Positions 42,298-49,842 of a DNA stretch of 49,842 nucleotides are shown here, piece after piece; position 1 is the first letter of the stretch, and each line of letters starts with the position of its first letter. Below the pieces are notes generated by a model that saw only the letters and a program-made list of their open reading frames with translations, was not told the DNA's origin and made no database searches. A program made the position numbers and the translations under genes. Origin of the DNA: Bacteroidaceae bacterium (GTDB taxonomy: Bacteria; Bacteroidota; Bacteroidia; Bacteroidales; Bacteroidaceae); NCBI GenBank assembly GCA_017483605.1, contig JAFUWG010000011.1, positions 1-49,842 of the forward strand, written 5' to 3'.

Positions 42298-42947
42298 AGG
42301 TCGAAAGGGGTGGTGATTTTGATGTTCTCTCGATTGCCTGGCACGAGTGTGACAGGGTGGCCATAACGTTCGACGACGGAGGCATCATCGGTGAAAAAGT
42401 CAATGTAGGGTTGATGATATGCCGAACGCAAAAGGGCGGCAGAGAACACTTGGGGGGTCTGCACGAGTTTGTATTCGCTGCGAGGGACGGTGATGGAGGG
42501 TTCTCCTTGGAGCGGGTTGATATGCCGCACGGTTTCGACCACATCGGTGACGGGCACAACGGCTTCGCTGCGAGCCGCCTCGTCGTAGCAAGCACGGATG
42601 GTGTCGAGAGAAACGAAGGGACGCACACCATCGTGTACACCTATCAGCCCTACTCCATCGGCGACTTGAGCAAGCCCGTTCTTGACGGAATGGAAGCGTG
42701 TCTCACCTCCGTCGGCAAGGGTGTAGGGCTGGGTGAAACGGTACTGCACACAAAGGTCGCGCCAATAGTCTTGCTGACTCCGGGGCAAGACAAGCACCAC
42801 CTGCATGTCGGGGTCGTATTGAAGGAAACGGTTGATGGTGTGCATGAGGATGGGCTTCCCTCCGACGGGAAGGAACTGCTTGGGGATGTCGCCCCCCATG
42901 CGGAGTCCTTTGCCTCCAGCGACGATGATGACGGCTTTAGAGGTCAT
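42270..42947 (-). CDS. ispD: 2-C-methyl-D-erythritol 4-phosphate cytidylyltransferase
   Basis: Third step of the non-mevalonate isoprenoid pathway: couples CTP to methylerythritol phosphate. 225 residues, full length. '[20 protein letters not shown]' is the nucleotide-binding loop; '[14 protein letters not shown]', '[11 protein letters not shown]' and '[11 protein letters not shown]' are family blocks. Overlaps the DJ-1 gene by 11 bases. Its last 29 bases are duplicated at 41348-41376. Confidence 0.96.
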   Translation of the reverse strand: MTSKAVIIVAGGKGLRMGGDIPKQFLPVGGKPILMHTINRFLQYDPDMQVVLVLPRSQQDYWRDLCVQYRFTQPYTLADGGETRFHSVKNGLAQVADGVGLIGVHDGVRPFVSLDTIRACYDEAARSEAVVPVTDVVETVRHINPLQGEPSITVPRSEYKLVQTPQVFSAALLRSAYHQPYIDFFTDDASVVERYGHPVTLVPGNRENIKITTPFDLTIAEALMK

Positions 42948-43485
42948 TGTACATCATGCCTTGTTTGAGCCCATCGGCGGTGTCGGCTCCACAGAAATGC
43001 TCGACAATGGCATAGCCAAGGGCGAGGGCTGCGGCAGGGCCTTTGCCTGTGAACATGAGACCATCACGCTCGACAAGGGCGGCGGTGTAGGTGCCTCCGG
43101 TCAGATACTGCTCAAAGCCGGGATAGCAGGTCATCTTCTTGCCCTGTGCCAAACCAAGGTTGCCATAGACAAGGGGGGCTGCACAAATGGCGGCAAGAGG
43201 TTTGCCTGCATCGTTGTGGGCAAGAATCGCCTTGCGAAGCCCTTCGTGTGCATCGAGGTTGGTGGCTCCGGGCATTCCACCCGGAAGGAAAAGAAGGGTG
43301 GCATCGGAGTAGTCGTTGTCGGCAAAGAGGGTGTCGGCAACAACGGGGATGCCATGGACACCAAGCACGGTGGTGGAGTTGGTGATGGAAACGGTCTTCA
43401 CGTCGAGACCTGCACGACGACACACGTCAATGGGTGCGATGGCTTCCACTTCTTCGAAGCCTGGGGCGAGAAATGCGTAAATCAT
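42937..43485 (-). CDS. DJ-1/PfpI family protein
   Basis: 182 residues, DJ-1 subgroup size. The nucleophile-elbow cysteine is C101 in '[12 protein letters not shown]', with E14 from '[18 protein letters not shown]'. '[14 protein letters not shown]' is a further signature. DJ-1/YajL proteins are reported as chaperones, deglycases or glyoxalases; the activity here is not determined. Lies between tonB and ispD in the same direction; the start is 20 bases before the tonB stop's end, so they are probably co-transcribed. Confidence 0.93.
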   Translation of the reverse strand: MIYAFLAPGFEEVEAIAPIDVCRRAGLDVKTVSITNSTTVLGVHGIPVVADTLFADNDYSDATLLFLPGGMPGATNLDAHEGLRKAILAHNDAGKPLAAICAAPLVYGNLGLAQGKKMTCYPGFEQYLTGGTYTAALVERDGLMFTGKGPAAALALGYAIVEHFCGADTADGLKQGMMYNDL

Positions 43486-43504
43486 CTTTTAAGGTATCAT
43501 TAAA

Positions 43505-44551
43505 TTACTGAAGTTTGAATCGGTAGGTGATGGTTCCGTTCTCCGTCTTTGTTCCTTCGGAGAAACGGGACTTCTTGGCAGCGGTGATGGCAGCGTTCTT
43601 CAGGGCGGCAGACGAGGTGGTGCTGCTGGTGACGGTGGCACTGGTCACGGTGCCCGTAGGGCTGACCTGAATGGAGACCAACACGGTGCCCTCGCTGCTG
43701 GGGTCGGCATAGTCAGGTTTGGCAAGATAGACAACGGTGCGGTCGCCGACTTTGGCTGACGAGCCTGTGCCAAGACCTCCTATGCCTTTGGTGGCACCCA
43801 CATTGCTGTTGCCTGTGGGCGAGCCTTGACTGCCATTACCTGTGGTGTTGCCACTGCTACCTTTGTTGCCTGCGTTGCCAAAGGCACCTGCCACACGATT
43901 GTTGGCTGCGGCGGCTGCGGCTTTCTCGGCGGCTGCCTTCTTGCGTGCCTCTTCCTCGGCTTTTCTTCGAGCAGCATCTTCGGCTGCCTTTTTGCGAGCG
44001 GCTTCCTCGGCTGCACGCTTGCGGGCTTCTTCCTCAGCGGCTTTCTTGCGAGCCTCTTCTGCGGCTTTCTTCTTGGCAGCCTCCTCTGCCGCCTTTTTGC
44101 GAGCGGCTTCTTCGGCTGCACGCTTGCGGGCTTCTTCCTCGGCGGCTTTCTTACGAGCCTCTTCAGCGGCAATGGACTTCTCCTGATCTTGTGTGATGAG
44201 CGGTTTGGCAGCAGGCTGAGGAGTTGGCTTCACGACAGGCTTTGGCTCGGGTTTAGGAACGGGAGCCGGCTGCGGTTTGGGGGCTGGTGCAAGGGGGACT
44301 TCTTCGACTTCTGGTTCTGCCGAAGTCTCAGGTTCAGATGCGGCCTCTTCGCCAGCCTCGGCAGGCAATCCACCGAGGTCTTCGCCTCCTGCATCCTCCA
44401 CCATGCCGAGCAGCACGGGCACACCGTCTTCCTTGTCCTTGTCGGGCTTGGCAACCGAGAGGGTCAAGATGGCAAGGAGCAAGACGATGAGACCATGCAC
44501 CACAAAGGTGGTGACGCCCGCCTTGATATTTTTCTTCTTATTTTCACTCAT
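43505..44551 (-). CDS. tonB: TonB-type energy transducer with Lys/Ala/Glu repeat rod
   Basis: 348 codons from ATG 44551, which overlaps exbD by eight bases; an earlier start at 44575 would run 32 bases into exbD. One N-terminal membrane helix (AGVTTFVVHGLIVLLLAILTL), an acidic stretch, a Pro/Lys section (KPQPAPVPKPEPKP) and a long 'EEARKRAAEEAARKKAAEEA' helical rod (about 125-215), a Gly/Asn/Ser linker and a C-terminal TonB-like domain ('VLVSIQVSPTGTVTSATVTSS', 'AAKKSRFSEG'). Couples the ExbBD proton-driven motor to outer-membrane receptors; TolA-like function is an alternative because of the helical rod. The rod is coded by a 76-base direct repeat (43986-44061 and 44091-44166). Confidence 0.88.
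   Translation of the reverse strand: MSENKKKNIKAGVTTFVVHGLIVLLLAILTLSVAKPDKDKEDGVPVLLGMVEDAGGEDLGGLPAEAGEEAASEPETSAEPEVEEVPLAPAPKPQPAPVPKPEPKPVVKPTPQPAAKPLITQDQEKSIAAEEARKKAAEEEARKRAAEEAARKKAAEEAAKKKAAEEARKKAAEEEARKRAAEEAARKKAAEDAARRKAEEEARKKAAAEKAAAAAANNRVAGAFGNAGNKGSSGNTTGNGSQGSPTGNSNVGATKGIGGLGTGSSAKVGDRTVVYLAKPDYADPSSEGTVLVSIQVSPTGTVTSATVTSSTTSSAALKNAAITAAKKSRFSEGTKTENGTITYRFKLQ
43986..44166. repeat. Direct repeat in the tonB rod region
   Basis: A unit of about 76 bases recurs at an offset of 105 bases (35 codons) with few changes, plus shorter related units around it. Reading frame is kept, so gain or loss of units would change rod length only. Confidence 0.75.
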
Positions 44552-44960
44552 GGGCAGAAGGTGGACGTGTGGCAAGAACCATCTTGAAGTGGTTCTCGTT
44601 GGCTATACTCAGAATCTCGACAATATTGCGATAGGGAACTGCCTCGTCGGCATAGAGCGAGACGAAAAGTTCGGTAGAGTCATTCACCTGTGCATTCAAC
44701 ACCTGCGGCAATTCTTCGAGCGTGACAAGTTGCTCCTGCTCATTGCCAGCAGCGGCATAGAGGTTCAGTTCTTTGTCGATAACCACCCGTGCCGTCGCCT
44801 TCACGGTGGTTTGCTTCTTGCCTTGTGGCAACAAGACCTTGATGGCATTGGGCGACACCATCGTGCTGGTAATCATGAAGAAGATGAGCAGTAGGAAGAT
44901 GATGTCGGTCATGGACGCCATGTTGAACGTCGGGGTGACTTTGGTTCTTCTCTTAAACAT
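44544..44960 (-). CDS. exbD: ExbD/TolR-family protein
   Basis: 138 residues. One N-terminal membrane helix with the functional aspartate in 'MASMTDIIFLLLIFFMITS' (D18-equivalent), followed by a periplasmic ExbD domain ('RVVIDKELNLYAAAG', 'LFVSLYADEAVPYRNIVEIL'). Partner of ExbB in the proton channel that powers TonB. 3 bases after exbB, overlapping tonB. Confidence 0.94.
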   Translation of the reverse strand: MFKRRTKVTPTFNMASMTDIIFLLLIFFMITSTMVSPNAIKVLLPQGKKQTTVKATARVVIDKELNLYAAAGNEQEQLVTLEELPQVLNAQVNDSTELFVSLYADEAVPYRNIVEILSIANENHFKMVLATRPPSAHE

Positions 44961-44963
44961 AGG

Positions 44964-45587
44964 CTACTTCTCTTCGCTAACGATGTCCATAAATGTGAGC
45001 GACTTGGCTTCGATTTCGTTGACCACGCCGTCAATCTTTGCCACCAGATAGTTGTAGGCAAACAGGGCGACGATGCCCACAGCAAGACCTCCGACGGTGG
45101 TAATCATGGCTTGATAGATGCCGCCAGAGAGGAGGCTGATGTCGATATTACCACCTGCGTTGCTCATCTGCCAAAAGGCTTCGACCATACCGATGACGGT
45201 GCCCAGGAAGCCAATCATAGGGGCACCACCTACAATGGTCGCCAAGACAGGAAGACGTTTCTCCATCGTGGCAATCTCGAGGTTGGCTGTGTTTTCGATG
45301 GCTGTCTGAATCTCTGCGGCAGGTTTGCCCATGCGGCTGATACCACGCTCCAAGATGCGTGCGGCAGCGGTGTTGGTGGTGCGGCAGAAGTTGACGGCAG
45401 AGCGTACATCATCGTTCTTGATGTAGTCACGGATTCTGTCCATAAAGAGTTTATCGTCCTTGCCAGCATGACGGATGGCAATGAAACGCTCCACGAAAAT
45501 GTAAACGGCAATGAGAGAAAGGATAGCAAGGACAATCATAATCCATCCACCTTTCGACGCAAGTTCAAGAATGCTGAGTTCTTCCAT
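44964..45587 (-). CDS. exbB: ExbB/TolQ/MotA-family proton channel protein
   Basis: 207 residues with three membrane helices (GWIMIVLAILSLIAVYIFVERF, then PVLATIVGGAPMIGFLGTVIGMVEAF and MITTVGGLAVGIVALFAYNYLV zones). 'APMIGFLGTVIGMVEAF' and 'TTVGGLAVGIVA' are the family hallmark segments lining the proton path. First gene of exbB-exbD-tonB-DJ-1-ispD. Confidence 0.95.
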   Translation of the reverse strand: MEELSILELASKGGWIMIVLAILSLIAVYIFVERFIAIRHAGKDDKLFMDRIRDYIKNDDVRSAVNFCRTTNTAAARILERGISRMGKPAAEIQTAIENTANLEIATMEKRLPVLATIVGGAPMIGFLGTVIGMVEAFWQMSNAGGNIDISLLSGGIYQAMITTVGGLAVGIVALFAYNYLVAKIDGVVNEIEAKSLTFMDIVSEEK

Positions 45588-45690
45588 TATGAGTTAAGAT
45601 TTTGTATAAATGAGCAATTAGAAGTTACTTTTTCTGCTTTCTGCCCACCAATTTATCGGTGAGGAATAGGCATTTATCAATTATATTCTG

Positions 45691-45698
45691 TATCTTTG
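45691..45698 (+). promoter_or_regulatory. -7 box of the NAD kinase gene
   Basis: TATCTTTG, 63 bases before ATG 45762. It lies inside the longest possible frame's upstream region and supports the later start. Confidence 0.7.
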
Positions 45699-45714
45699 CA
45701 AAAAGATTTCTTTG

Positions 45715-45722
45715 CAAAAGTA
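45715..45722 (-). promoter_or_regulatory. Possible -7 box of the exbB operon
   Basis: TACTTTTG on the minus strand, 127 bases before exbB. It would make the exbB and NAD kinase transcription units overlap head to head. Confidence 0.45.
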
Positions 45723-45761
45723 CGCTTTTTTCGTAACTATCACAAACAAAAACTCTTAAAT

Positions 45762-46646
45762 ATGACTAAAATGCTCAAGTTTGCCCTCTTTGGCAACATT
45801 TATCAGGAGCGAAAGAGTGCTGCCGTGCAGAAGTTCTTCGCCATTGCCACGGAGAAGAAAGCCGCCATCGCCATTCCAGAAACCTTCTATCAATTTCTGA
45901 AGGAGAACCTGAAAATACACGTGCCAAAGTGTGAAATCATTAAGGACAATGACTTCACCGCCGACTTTGTGGTGTGCATGGGTGGCGACGGCACGTTCCT
46001 TGATGTGGCAAGCCGAGTGGGTGGCAAAGAAATCCCCATCATTGGTATCAATACGGGCAGATTGGGCTTTTTGGCAAGTTTCTCGCCTGACTATATCGAA
46101 GAGACCATCGCTGACATCTACGATGGTAACTATAATGTGGAACAGCACAGCGTGCTGAATATCTCTTGCGACGAGATGGAACTGAAGGACTATCCTTTTG
46201 CCTTGAACGAAATCGCGATTCTGAAACATGACATCTCGTCGATGATATCCATTCACACGGACATCAACGACGAATACTTGACGACCTATCAGGCGGACGG
46301 TCTCATTGTGGGCACACCAACCGGCAGTACGGCATATTCGCTCAGCGTGGGTGGCCCTATCATTGTGCCCCAGAGCGATACCATCAGCCTCACGTCTGTG
46401 GCTCCTCACAGTTTGAACATGCGACCGATTGTGCTGTGCGACAACAGCGAAATCAGTCTCAGGGTAGAAAGTCGCAGCCACAGTTTCCTCATCTCGCTTG
46501 ACGGACGCAGCCAGAGTTATCCCGACAACATCCACCTCCGCATCCGCAAAGCCCCCTACGTCGTCAACGTCATCACACGCCCAGGACAAAGTTTCTTCTC
46601 CACCCTCCGCCGAAAAATGATGTGGGGTGCAGACAGTAGAGGATAA
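45762..46646 (+). CDS. nadK: NAD kinase
   Basis: Phosphorylates NAD to NADP. 294 residues from ATG 45762; a longer frame from 45696 adds 22 residues and begins within the promoter box. 'CMGGDGTFLDVASRV' (GGDGT at 74-78) is the catalytic motif, with 'FALNEIAILK', 'GLIVGTPTGSTAYSLSVGGP' and 'SLDGRSQSY' further on. Divergent from exbB. A 7-bp inverted repeat (GGATAAG 46641-46647, CTTATCC 46659-46665) overlaps the stop and may end both this and the convergent gene. Confidence 0.96.
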   Translation: MTKMLKFALFGNIYQERKSAAVQKFFAIATEKKAAIAIPETFYQFLKENLKIHVPKCEIIKDNDFTADFVVCMGGDGTFLDVASRVGGKEIPIIGINTGRLGFLASFSPDYIEETIADIYDGNYNVEQHSVLNISCDEMELKDYPFALNEIAILKHDISSMISIHTDINDEYLTTYQADGLIVGTPTGSTAYSLSVGGPIIVPQSDTISLTSVAPHSLNMRPIVLCDNSEISLRVESRSHSFLISLDGRSQSYPDNIHLRIRKAPYVVNVITRPGQSFFSTLRRKMMWGADSRG

Positions 46647-46675
46647 GGAAGAGGATCACTTATCCGAAATCTGTC

Positions 46676-49663
46676 CTATGGGCAAGCAGGCATCAACACC
46701 ACACCTTCTTTCTTCATGCCATCAATCTTGATGACAATCGGACTTGGGAAGCGAACGTGGCGGACATGTTCGGTCTCTTCAACTGTTGGAAGGGAGTTGA
46801 GGACGGATTGATTGTAAATGCCGTCGTCGAGGTAGTCATTGACAGTGAAATAGCCAACACCCATGGAGGTCAAGTTCTGGAAGAAATGGGTGCCTTGACT
46901 CGGCTCAACCCGGAAGTTGCGAAGCCCTGCCTCTACGATGACTTTTGCCCCTGAAATATTAGGCCACTTGACAGGCACACCCAACCACGAATCGCTGGAC
47001 CCCCAACGTCCTGGACCAACGAGAACATAGTTTTCCCCTCGTTCCAAGAAACCACGATTGATGCGTTGAATCTCTTCTGCAATAGCCGGATTGTTGGCCG
47101 CCGTGTAATCTTCCGTCTTGATATAAACCACATCATAAACATCGTTGATGATTCCATGTCCAATGGCATTATGGCTACGGATAAGACATTCTGCATCAGG
47201 AATTTCGCAAAGGTCTTCATCCAATTGCATCTGGTTATCTACCATCGGACGAATCTGCAAAAGATAGAACTCGCCAGTCTTGTCCTCATGGAGATTCACG
47301 GCAAACTCAATCTCAACGGGTCTTCCCATCTCCTTCTGCCCATACTTCAAGACCTTTTGCAACAACTCTGGCAATGGGAATACGCCGTTCTGAAGAACGC
47401 CCGAGAATGAGATGATTTTGCGGTTCTTCCCCTCATAATATCCTTCATAGATACATTGGTCATAAGGGTCGTATGTCGAAACAATCCATTGGAGTGAGCC
47501 ATCTTTGTCAGCATCACGCACGGTGACTTTCTTCAGATTGAAAGCATCGTCCACTTGAAACTGCATAGGTTCTCCCTTGCCATCAGTTCCGTCAACATCA
47601 ACATCCAATGCATAGAAACGTGTCTGTGTCTCCCGAAGAGCAATCTCCATTTCGCTGGTTTGCAGCACCTTGTCTGCATGATATGGACAGACTCTAAGAC
47701 AAAGACCGCCGTCAACAATATACTTGCCAAGACCTAACGCCAGTTCCACAATGCCCTCTTCTGCCTTCTCATCACCTATAGGATAATAGTTGATGCTGCG
47801 TCCCACACCCGAAATGGTAGGATAGAAGCCACTGCCATACTCCTGCCCGACAACCTCCTGAAGGATAACTGCCATTTTCTCTTGGTCGATAACATTAGAT
47901 GTGGCAACCATATAGTCCTTGGATGCCCTGTAGAAGACACTTGCATAGACACTCTTGATGGCATTCGAGAGCATTTCGAGACGGGTGTATTTGTCACCCA
48001 CACAAGGAATCATGTATGTAGAATAGATTCCCGCAAACGGCTGATAATGGCTATCTTCCAACAGAGAAGAAGAACGTATTGCCACAGGACCATTCACCAC
48101 CTCCATGAATGACATGAGGTCGTCCGCCAAGTTCTCTGGTAAGCGTCCATGCAGAAAGTATTGAAGAATCTCCTCATCTGGAATGTCAGAAAGAGCGATT
48201 TCGTAAAGCCCATTCGTATCCATGAACTGGTCGAAAATATCAGTACAAAGCACCACGGTCTTGGGAATCATCACACTGGCATTCTCATACTCGTTCAGGT
48301 CTATACGCCGCTTGATGATGTTGTCAAGGAATGCCAGGCCTCTACCCTTCCCACCCAGTGAGCCTTCACCAATGCGGGCAAACTGACTATAACTGTCGTA
48401 ACGGTCACGATGGAAGATGGCAACCACACCTTGATTCTTCATGCGGCGATAACTGACGATGGCATCAAAAATATACTGACGATGGGCATCCACATCAGTC
48501 TCCACATTCCAAGTAATCTTCTTCAAGAATTCAGCCACAGGGAAGATGGCACGAGAAGCCAACCAACGGGAAACGTTGTTGTGACGGAGGTGATAACTCA
48601 AAGAACCCGCCGGAAGCGTAAAGATGTTATCTTGCAACTCTTTCAAGTTATGAACACGAGCAATCTCCTGCATCGTGTCAGGGTTACGGAAGATAAAATC
48701 GCCAAATCCAAAATAACGAGTCAGCACATCCTTCACGTCTTGATTAAGTTTCTTGGAGTTTTTATCGATGAAGGCCGCCCGACACAAGTCCGCATATTGC
48801 TGTTTGTCGGTTTCGCTGGAATCGAGAACCAACGGCACATATTCGTCCACTTCACGAATGGCTTTGAGCAATTTGAAACCAGCCAGTTCATCTTTCTCCG
48901 TGCTATCTGCCGAAAGCGGATAACGACAATCGCTGATAACGCCCAACACATTGTCGCTATATTTGGAATAAAGAGCCCACGCTTCCTCATAAGTACGTGC
49001 CAGCACAATCTTAGAACGGCCACGCATACGCAGCATCTCCAGTTGCGAGTTCAATGCCTCTGTCGCAAATTCCAGACTTTGCTGAAGCACAAACTGATAT
49101 AGGTTGGGCAGCAACGAAGAATAAAAGCGTATGCTGTCCTCCACCACCAATATCATCTGCACACCTGCCGCCAAATCATTCTCCAAATTCATCTTATCCT
49201 CTATCAACTTGATGATAGACAGCAACAATTCCGTATTGCCCAACCAACAAAACACATACTCGAAGATGCTCAAATCTTCGTTCTCCATGCGGCGAGTAAT
49301 GCCATGCGAAAAGGGAGTGAGCACAACGATTGGCAAGGAAGGGAATGTAGTCTTGATGCCTCGGGCAATGTCAAACACATCATTATTGTCCGTTCCTGGC
49401 ATACAAATCACCAAATCAAACGAATTTTTCTCAATCAGCCCAGCCGCATCATCCTTTGACGCCGCCCTAAAGAAACGTGGAGGGTAACGAAGACCCAATT
49501 TCGCATACTCATCAAAAATCTTCTCATCGACACGTCCATCATCCTCCAACATGAACGCATCATACGGATTTGCAATAATCAGCACGTTAAACACACGCTT
49601 CTGCATCAAATCCACAAACTTCGTTTCCCTCAACGTAGGGTATCGATTATCGGTATAAGACAT
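46676..49663 (-). CDS. Receiver-like/PPDK_N fusion (PEP/pyruvate-binding domain protein)
   Basis: 995 residues, cytoplasmic. N-terminal: two receiver-like folds, about 25-150 ('FNVLIIANPYDAFML', 'LPIVVLTPF') and 165-335 ('QMILVVEDSIRFYSSLLPNLY'). About 410-800 is a PPDK_N ATP-grasp domain like PEP synthase and rifampin phosphotransferase: 'GEGSLGGKGRGLAFLDNII', 'VNGPVAIRSSSLLED', 'FAGIYSTY', 'EIEFAV...FYLLQIRPM'. The swivelling phosphohistidine domain (GGxTSHA type) and the PEP-binding barrel are not found. A distinct C-terminal block has 'VLVGPGRWGSSDSWLGVPV' and 'PSQGTHFFQNLTSMGVGYF'. It is therefore not a normal PEP synthase. Annotations calling it that would be misleading. Alone, with a TAACTTTG box upstream. 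Confidence 0.82.
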   Translation of the reverse strand: MSYTDNRYPTLRETKFVDLMQKRVFNVLIIANPYDAFMLEDDGRVDEKIFDEYAKLGLRYPPRFFRAASKDDAAGLIEKNSFDLVICMPGTDNNDVFDIARGIKTTFPSLPIVVLTPFSHGITRRMENEDLSIFEYVFCWLGNTELLLSIIKLIEDKMNLENDLAAGVQMILVVEDSIRFYSSLLPNLYQFVLQQSLEFATEALNSQLEMLRMRGRSKIVLARTYEEAWALYSKYSDNVLGVISDCRYPLSADSTEKDELAGFKLLKAIREVDEYVPLVLDSSETDKQQYADLCRAAFIDKNSKKLNQDVKDVLTRYFGFGDFIFRNPDTMQEIARVHNLKELQDNIFTLPAGSLSYHLRHNNVSRWLASRAIFPVAEFLKKITWNVETDVDAHRQYIFDAIVSYRRMKNQGVVAIFHRDRYDSYSQFARIGEGSLGGKGRGLAFLDNIIKRRIDLNEYENASVMIPKTVVLCTDIFDQFMDTNGLYEIALSDIPDEEILQYFLHGRLPENLADDLMSFMEVVNGPVAIRSSSLLEDSHYQPFAGIYSTYMIPCVGDKYTRLEMLSNAIKSVYASVFYRASKDYMVATSNVIDQEKMAVILQEVVGQEYGSGFYPTISGVGRSINYYPIGDEKAEEGIVELALGLGKYIVDGGLCLRVCPYHADKVLQTSEMEIALRETQTRFYALDVDVDGTDGKGEPMQFQVDDAFNLKKVTVRDADKDGSLQWIVSTYDPYDQCIYEGYYEGKNRKIISFSGVLQNGVFPLPELLQKVLKYGQKEMGRPVEIEFAVNLHEDKTGEFYLLQIRPMVDNQMQLDEDLCEIPDAECLIRSHNAIGHGIINDVYDVVYIKTEDYTAANNPAIAEEIQRINRGFLERGENYVLVGPGRWGSSDSWLGVPVKWPNISGAKVIVEAGLRNFRVEPSQGTHFFQNLTSMGVGYFTVNDYLDDGIYNQSVLNSLPTVEETEHVRHVRFPSPIVIKIDGMKKEGVVLMPACP

Positions 49664-49691
49664 TTTCTAAAGGCTATTTTGATTTTCTATG

Positions 49692-49699
49692 CAAAGTTA
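49692..49699 (-). promoter_or_regulatory. -7 box of the PPDK_N fusion gene
   Basis: TAACTTTG on the minus strand, 28 bases before the ATG. Confidence 0.65.
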
Positions 49700-49773
49700 A
49701 TCAAAATATTCCAACACAGAAAAAATATCAGGACAAACGCACAAAATGGCACGGCAATTTCACGCCGGCAGAT

Positions 49774-49812
49774 AAAAAAAGGAGTCCCCGCGACACCTGT
49801 CACGGGGACTCC
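49774..49812 (-). terminator. Terminator of the rRNA operon
   Basis: Minus strand: GGAGTCCCCG pairs perfectly with CGGGGACTCC, then TTTTTTT. It follows the 5S rRNA end by about ten bases. Confidence 0.9.
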
Positions 49813-49821
49813 CACTTGAAA

Positions 49822-49842
49822 GAAGGCGGCGACCTACTCTCC
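49822..49842 (-). rRNA. rrf: 5S rRNA, 3' end only (cut by the window edge)
   Basis: The minus strand reads GGAGAGTAGGTCGCCGCC then TTC, the universal 3' end of 5S rRNA. The rest lies beyond the window. The strong terminator right after it supports the call. Confidence 0.85.

Noticed and set aside
46676-49663. Phosphoenolpyruvate synthase
   Set aside because: The ATP-grasp domain fits, but the phosphohistidine and PEP-binding domains needed for that reaction are not seen.

Overview
The window comes from a Bacteroidota chromosome and looks like Prevotellaceae. The reasons are the TAnnTTTG-type promoter boxes with almost no Shine-Dalgarno sites, a type IX secretion translocon gene (sprA/sov) directly behind ruvA, a BspA-type leucine-rich repeat surface protein with a 'YNLQG...KGI.I.NGKKY' tail, SPOR, DUF1599 and DoxX-like genes in an order I recall from Bacteroidales, and an exbB-exbD-tonB cluster. 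The genus is an inference.

Layout. 1-5000: a secreted BspA-like LRR protein, a 52-residue small protein, then an Abi_2/AbiF-family gene with a structured RNA between its promoter and start codon. 5069-16309 (+): Xaa-Pro aminopeptidase, ruvA, the giant sprA (which must start at TTG) and a secreted GH43-like enzyme. 16552-19438 (-): bcp, a small secreted protein and an MscS-type channel, probably one operon. 19700-22951 (+): an AT-rich, probably acquired glycosylation cassette (polytopic membrane protein, GT2, GtrA) behind a roughly 300-nt leader with two mutually exclusive hairpins. 22938-24092 (-): an AAA+ ATPase with a nested palindrome at its promoter. 24261-32247 (-): one tight run of DUF1599, DoxX-like, tpiA, SPOR, folE, dnaG and recG. 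32410-33903 (-): ndk and an M23/LysM peptidase ending in a clear terminator. 34050-37913 (-): MORN protein, PrsW protease, unknown protein, xseA and xseB, most of them overlapping. 38134-40923 (-): a large secreted MG2/alpha-2-macroglobulin-like protein. 41341-42000 (-): a RelE-type toxin-antitoxin pair plus a 39-residue lipoprotein. 42270-45587 (-): exbB, exbD, tonB, DJ-1, ispD. 45762-46646 (+): NAD kinase. 46676-49663 (-): a 995-residue receiver-like/PPDK_N protein. The last 21 bases are the 3' end of a 5S rRNA on the minus strand, followed by its terminator, so an rRNA operon lies just beyond the right edge.

Most of the content is housekeeping (replication and recombination, cofactors, glycolysis, envelope energisation). 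The accessory layer is: the AbiF gene with its RNA; two related triple-hairpin palindromic elements (16388-16486 and 41235-41315) sharing CCTCAAAA/TTTTGAGG ends; a toxin-antitoxin locus bracketed by a direct repeat of the ispD 3' end, one copy of which is read in another frame as the tail of a tiny lipoprotein; the switch-like leader of the glycosylation cassette; and a dispersed hairpin repeat of about 60 bp. I saw no tRNA, CRISPR array, insertion sequence or transposase. Starts were moved inward from the longest open frame where a promoter, signal peptide or neighbouring gene required it.
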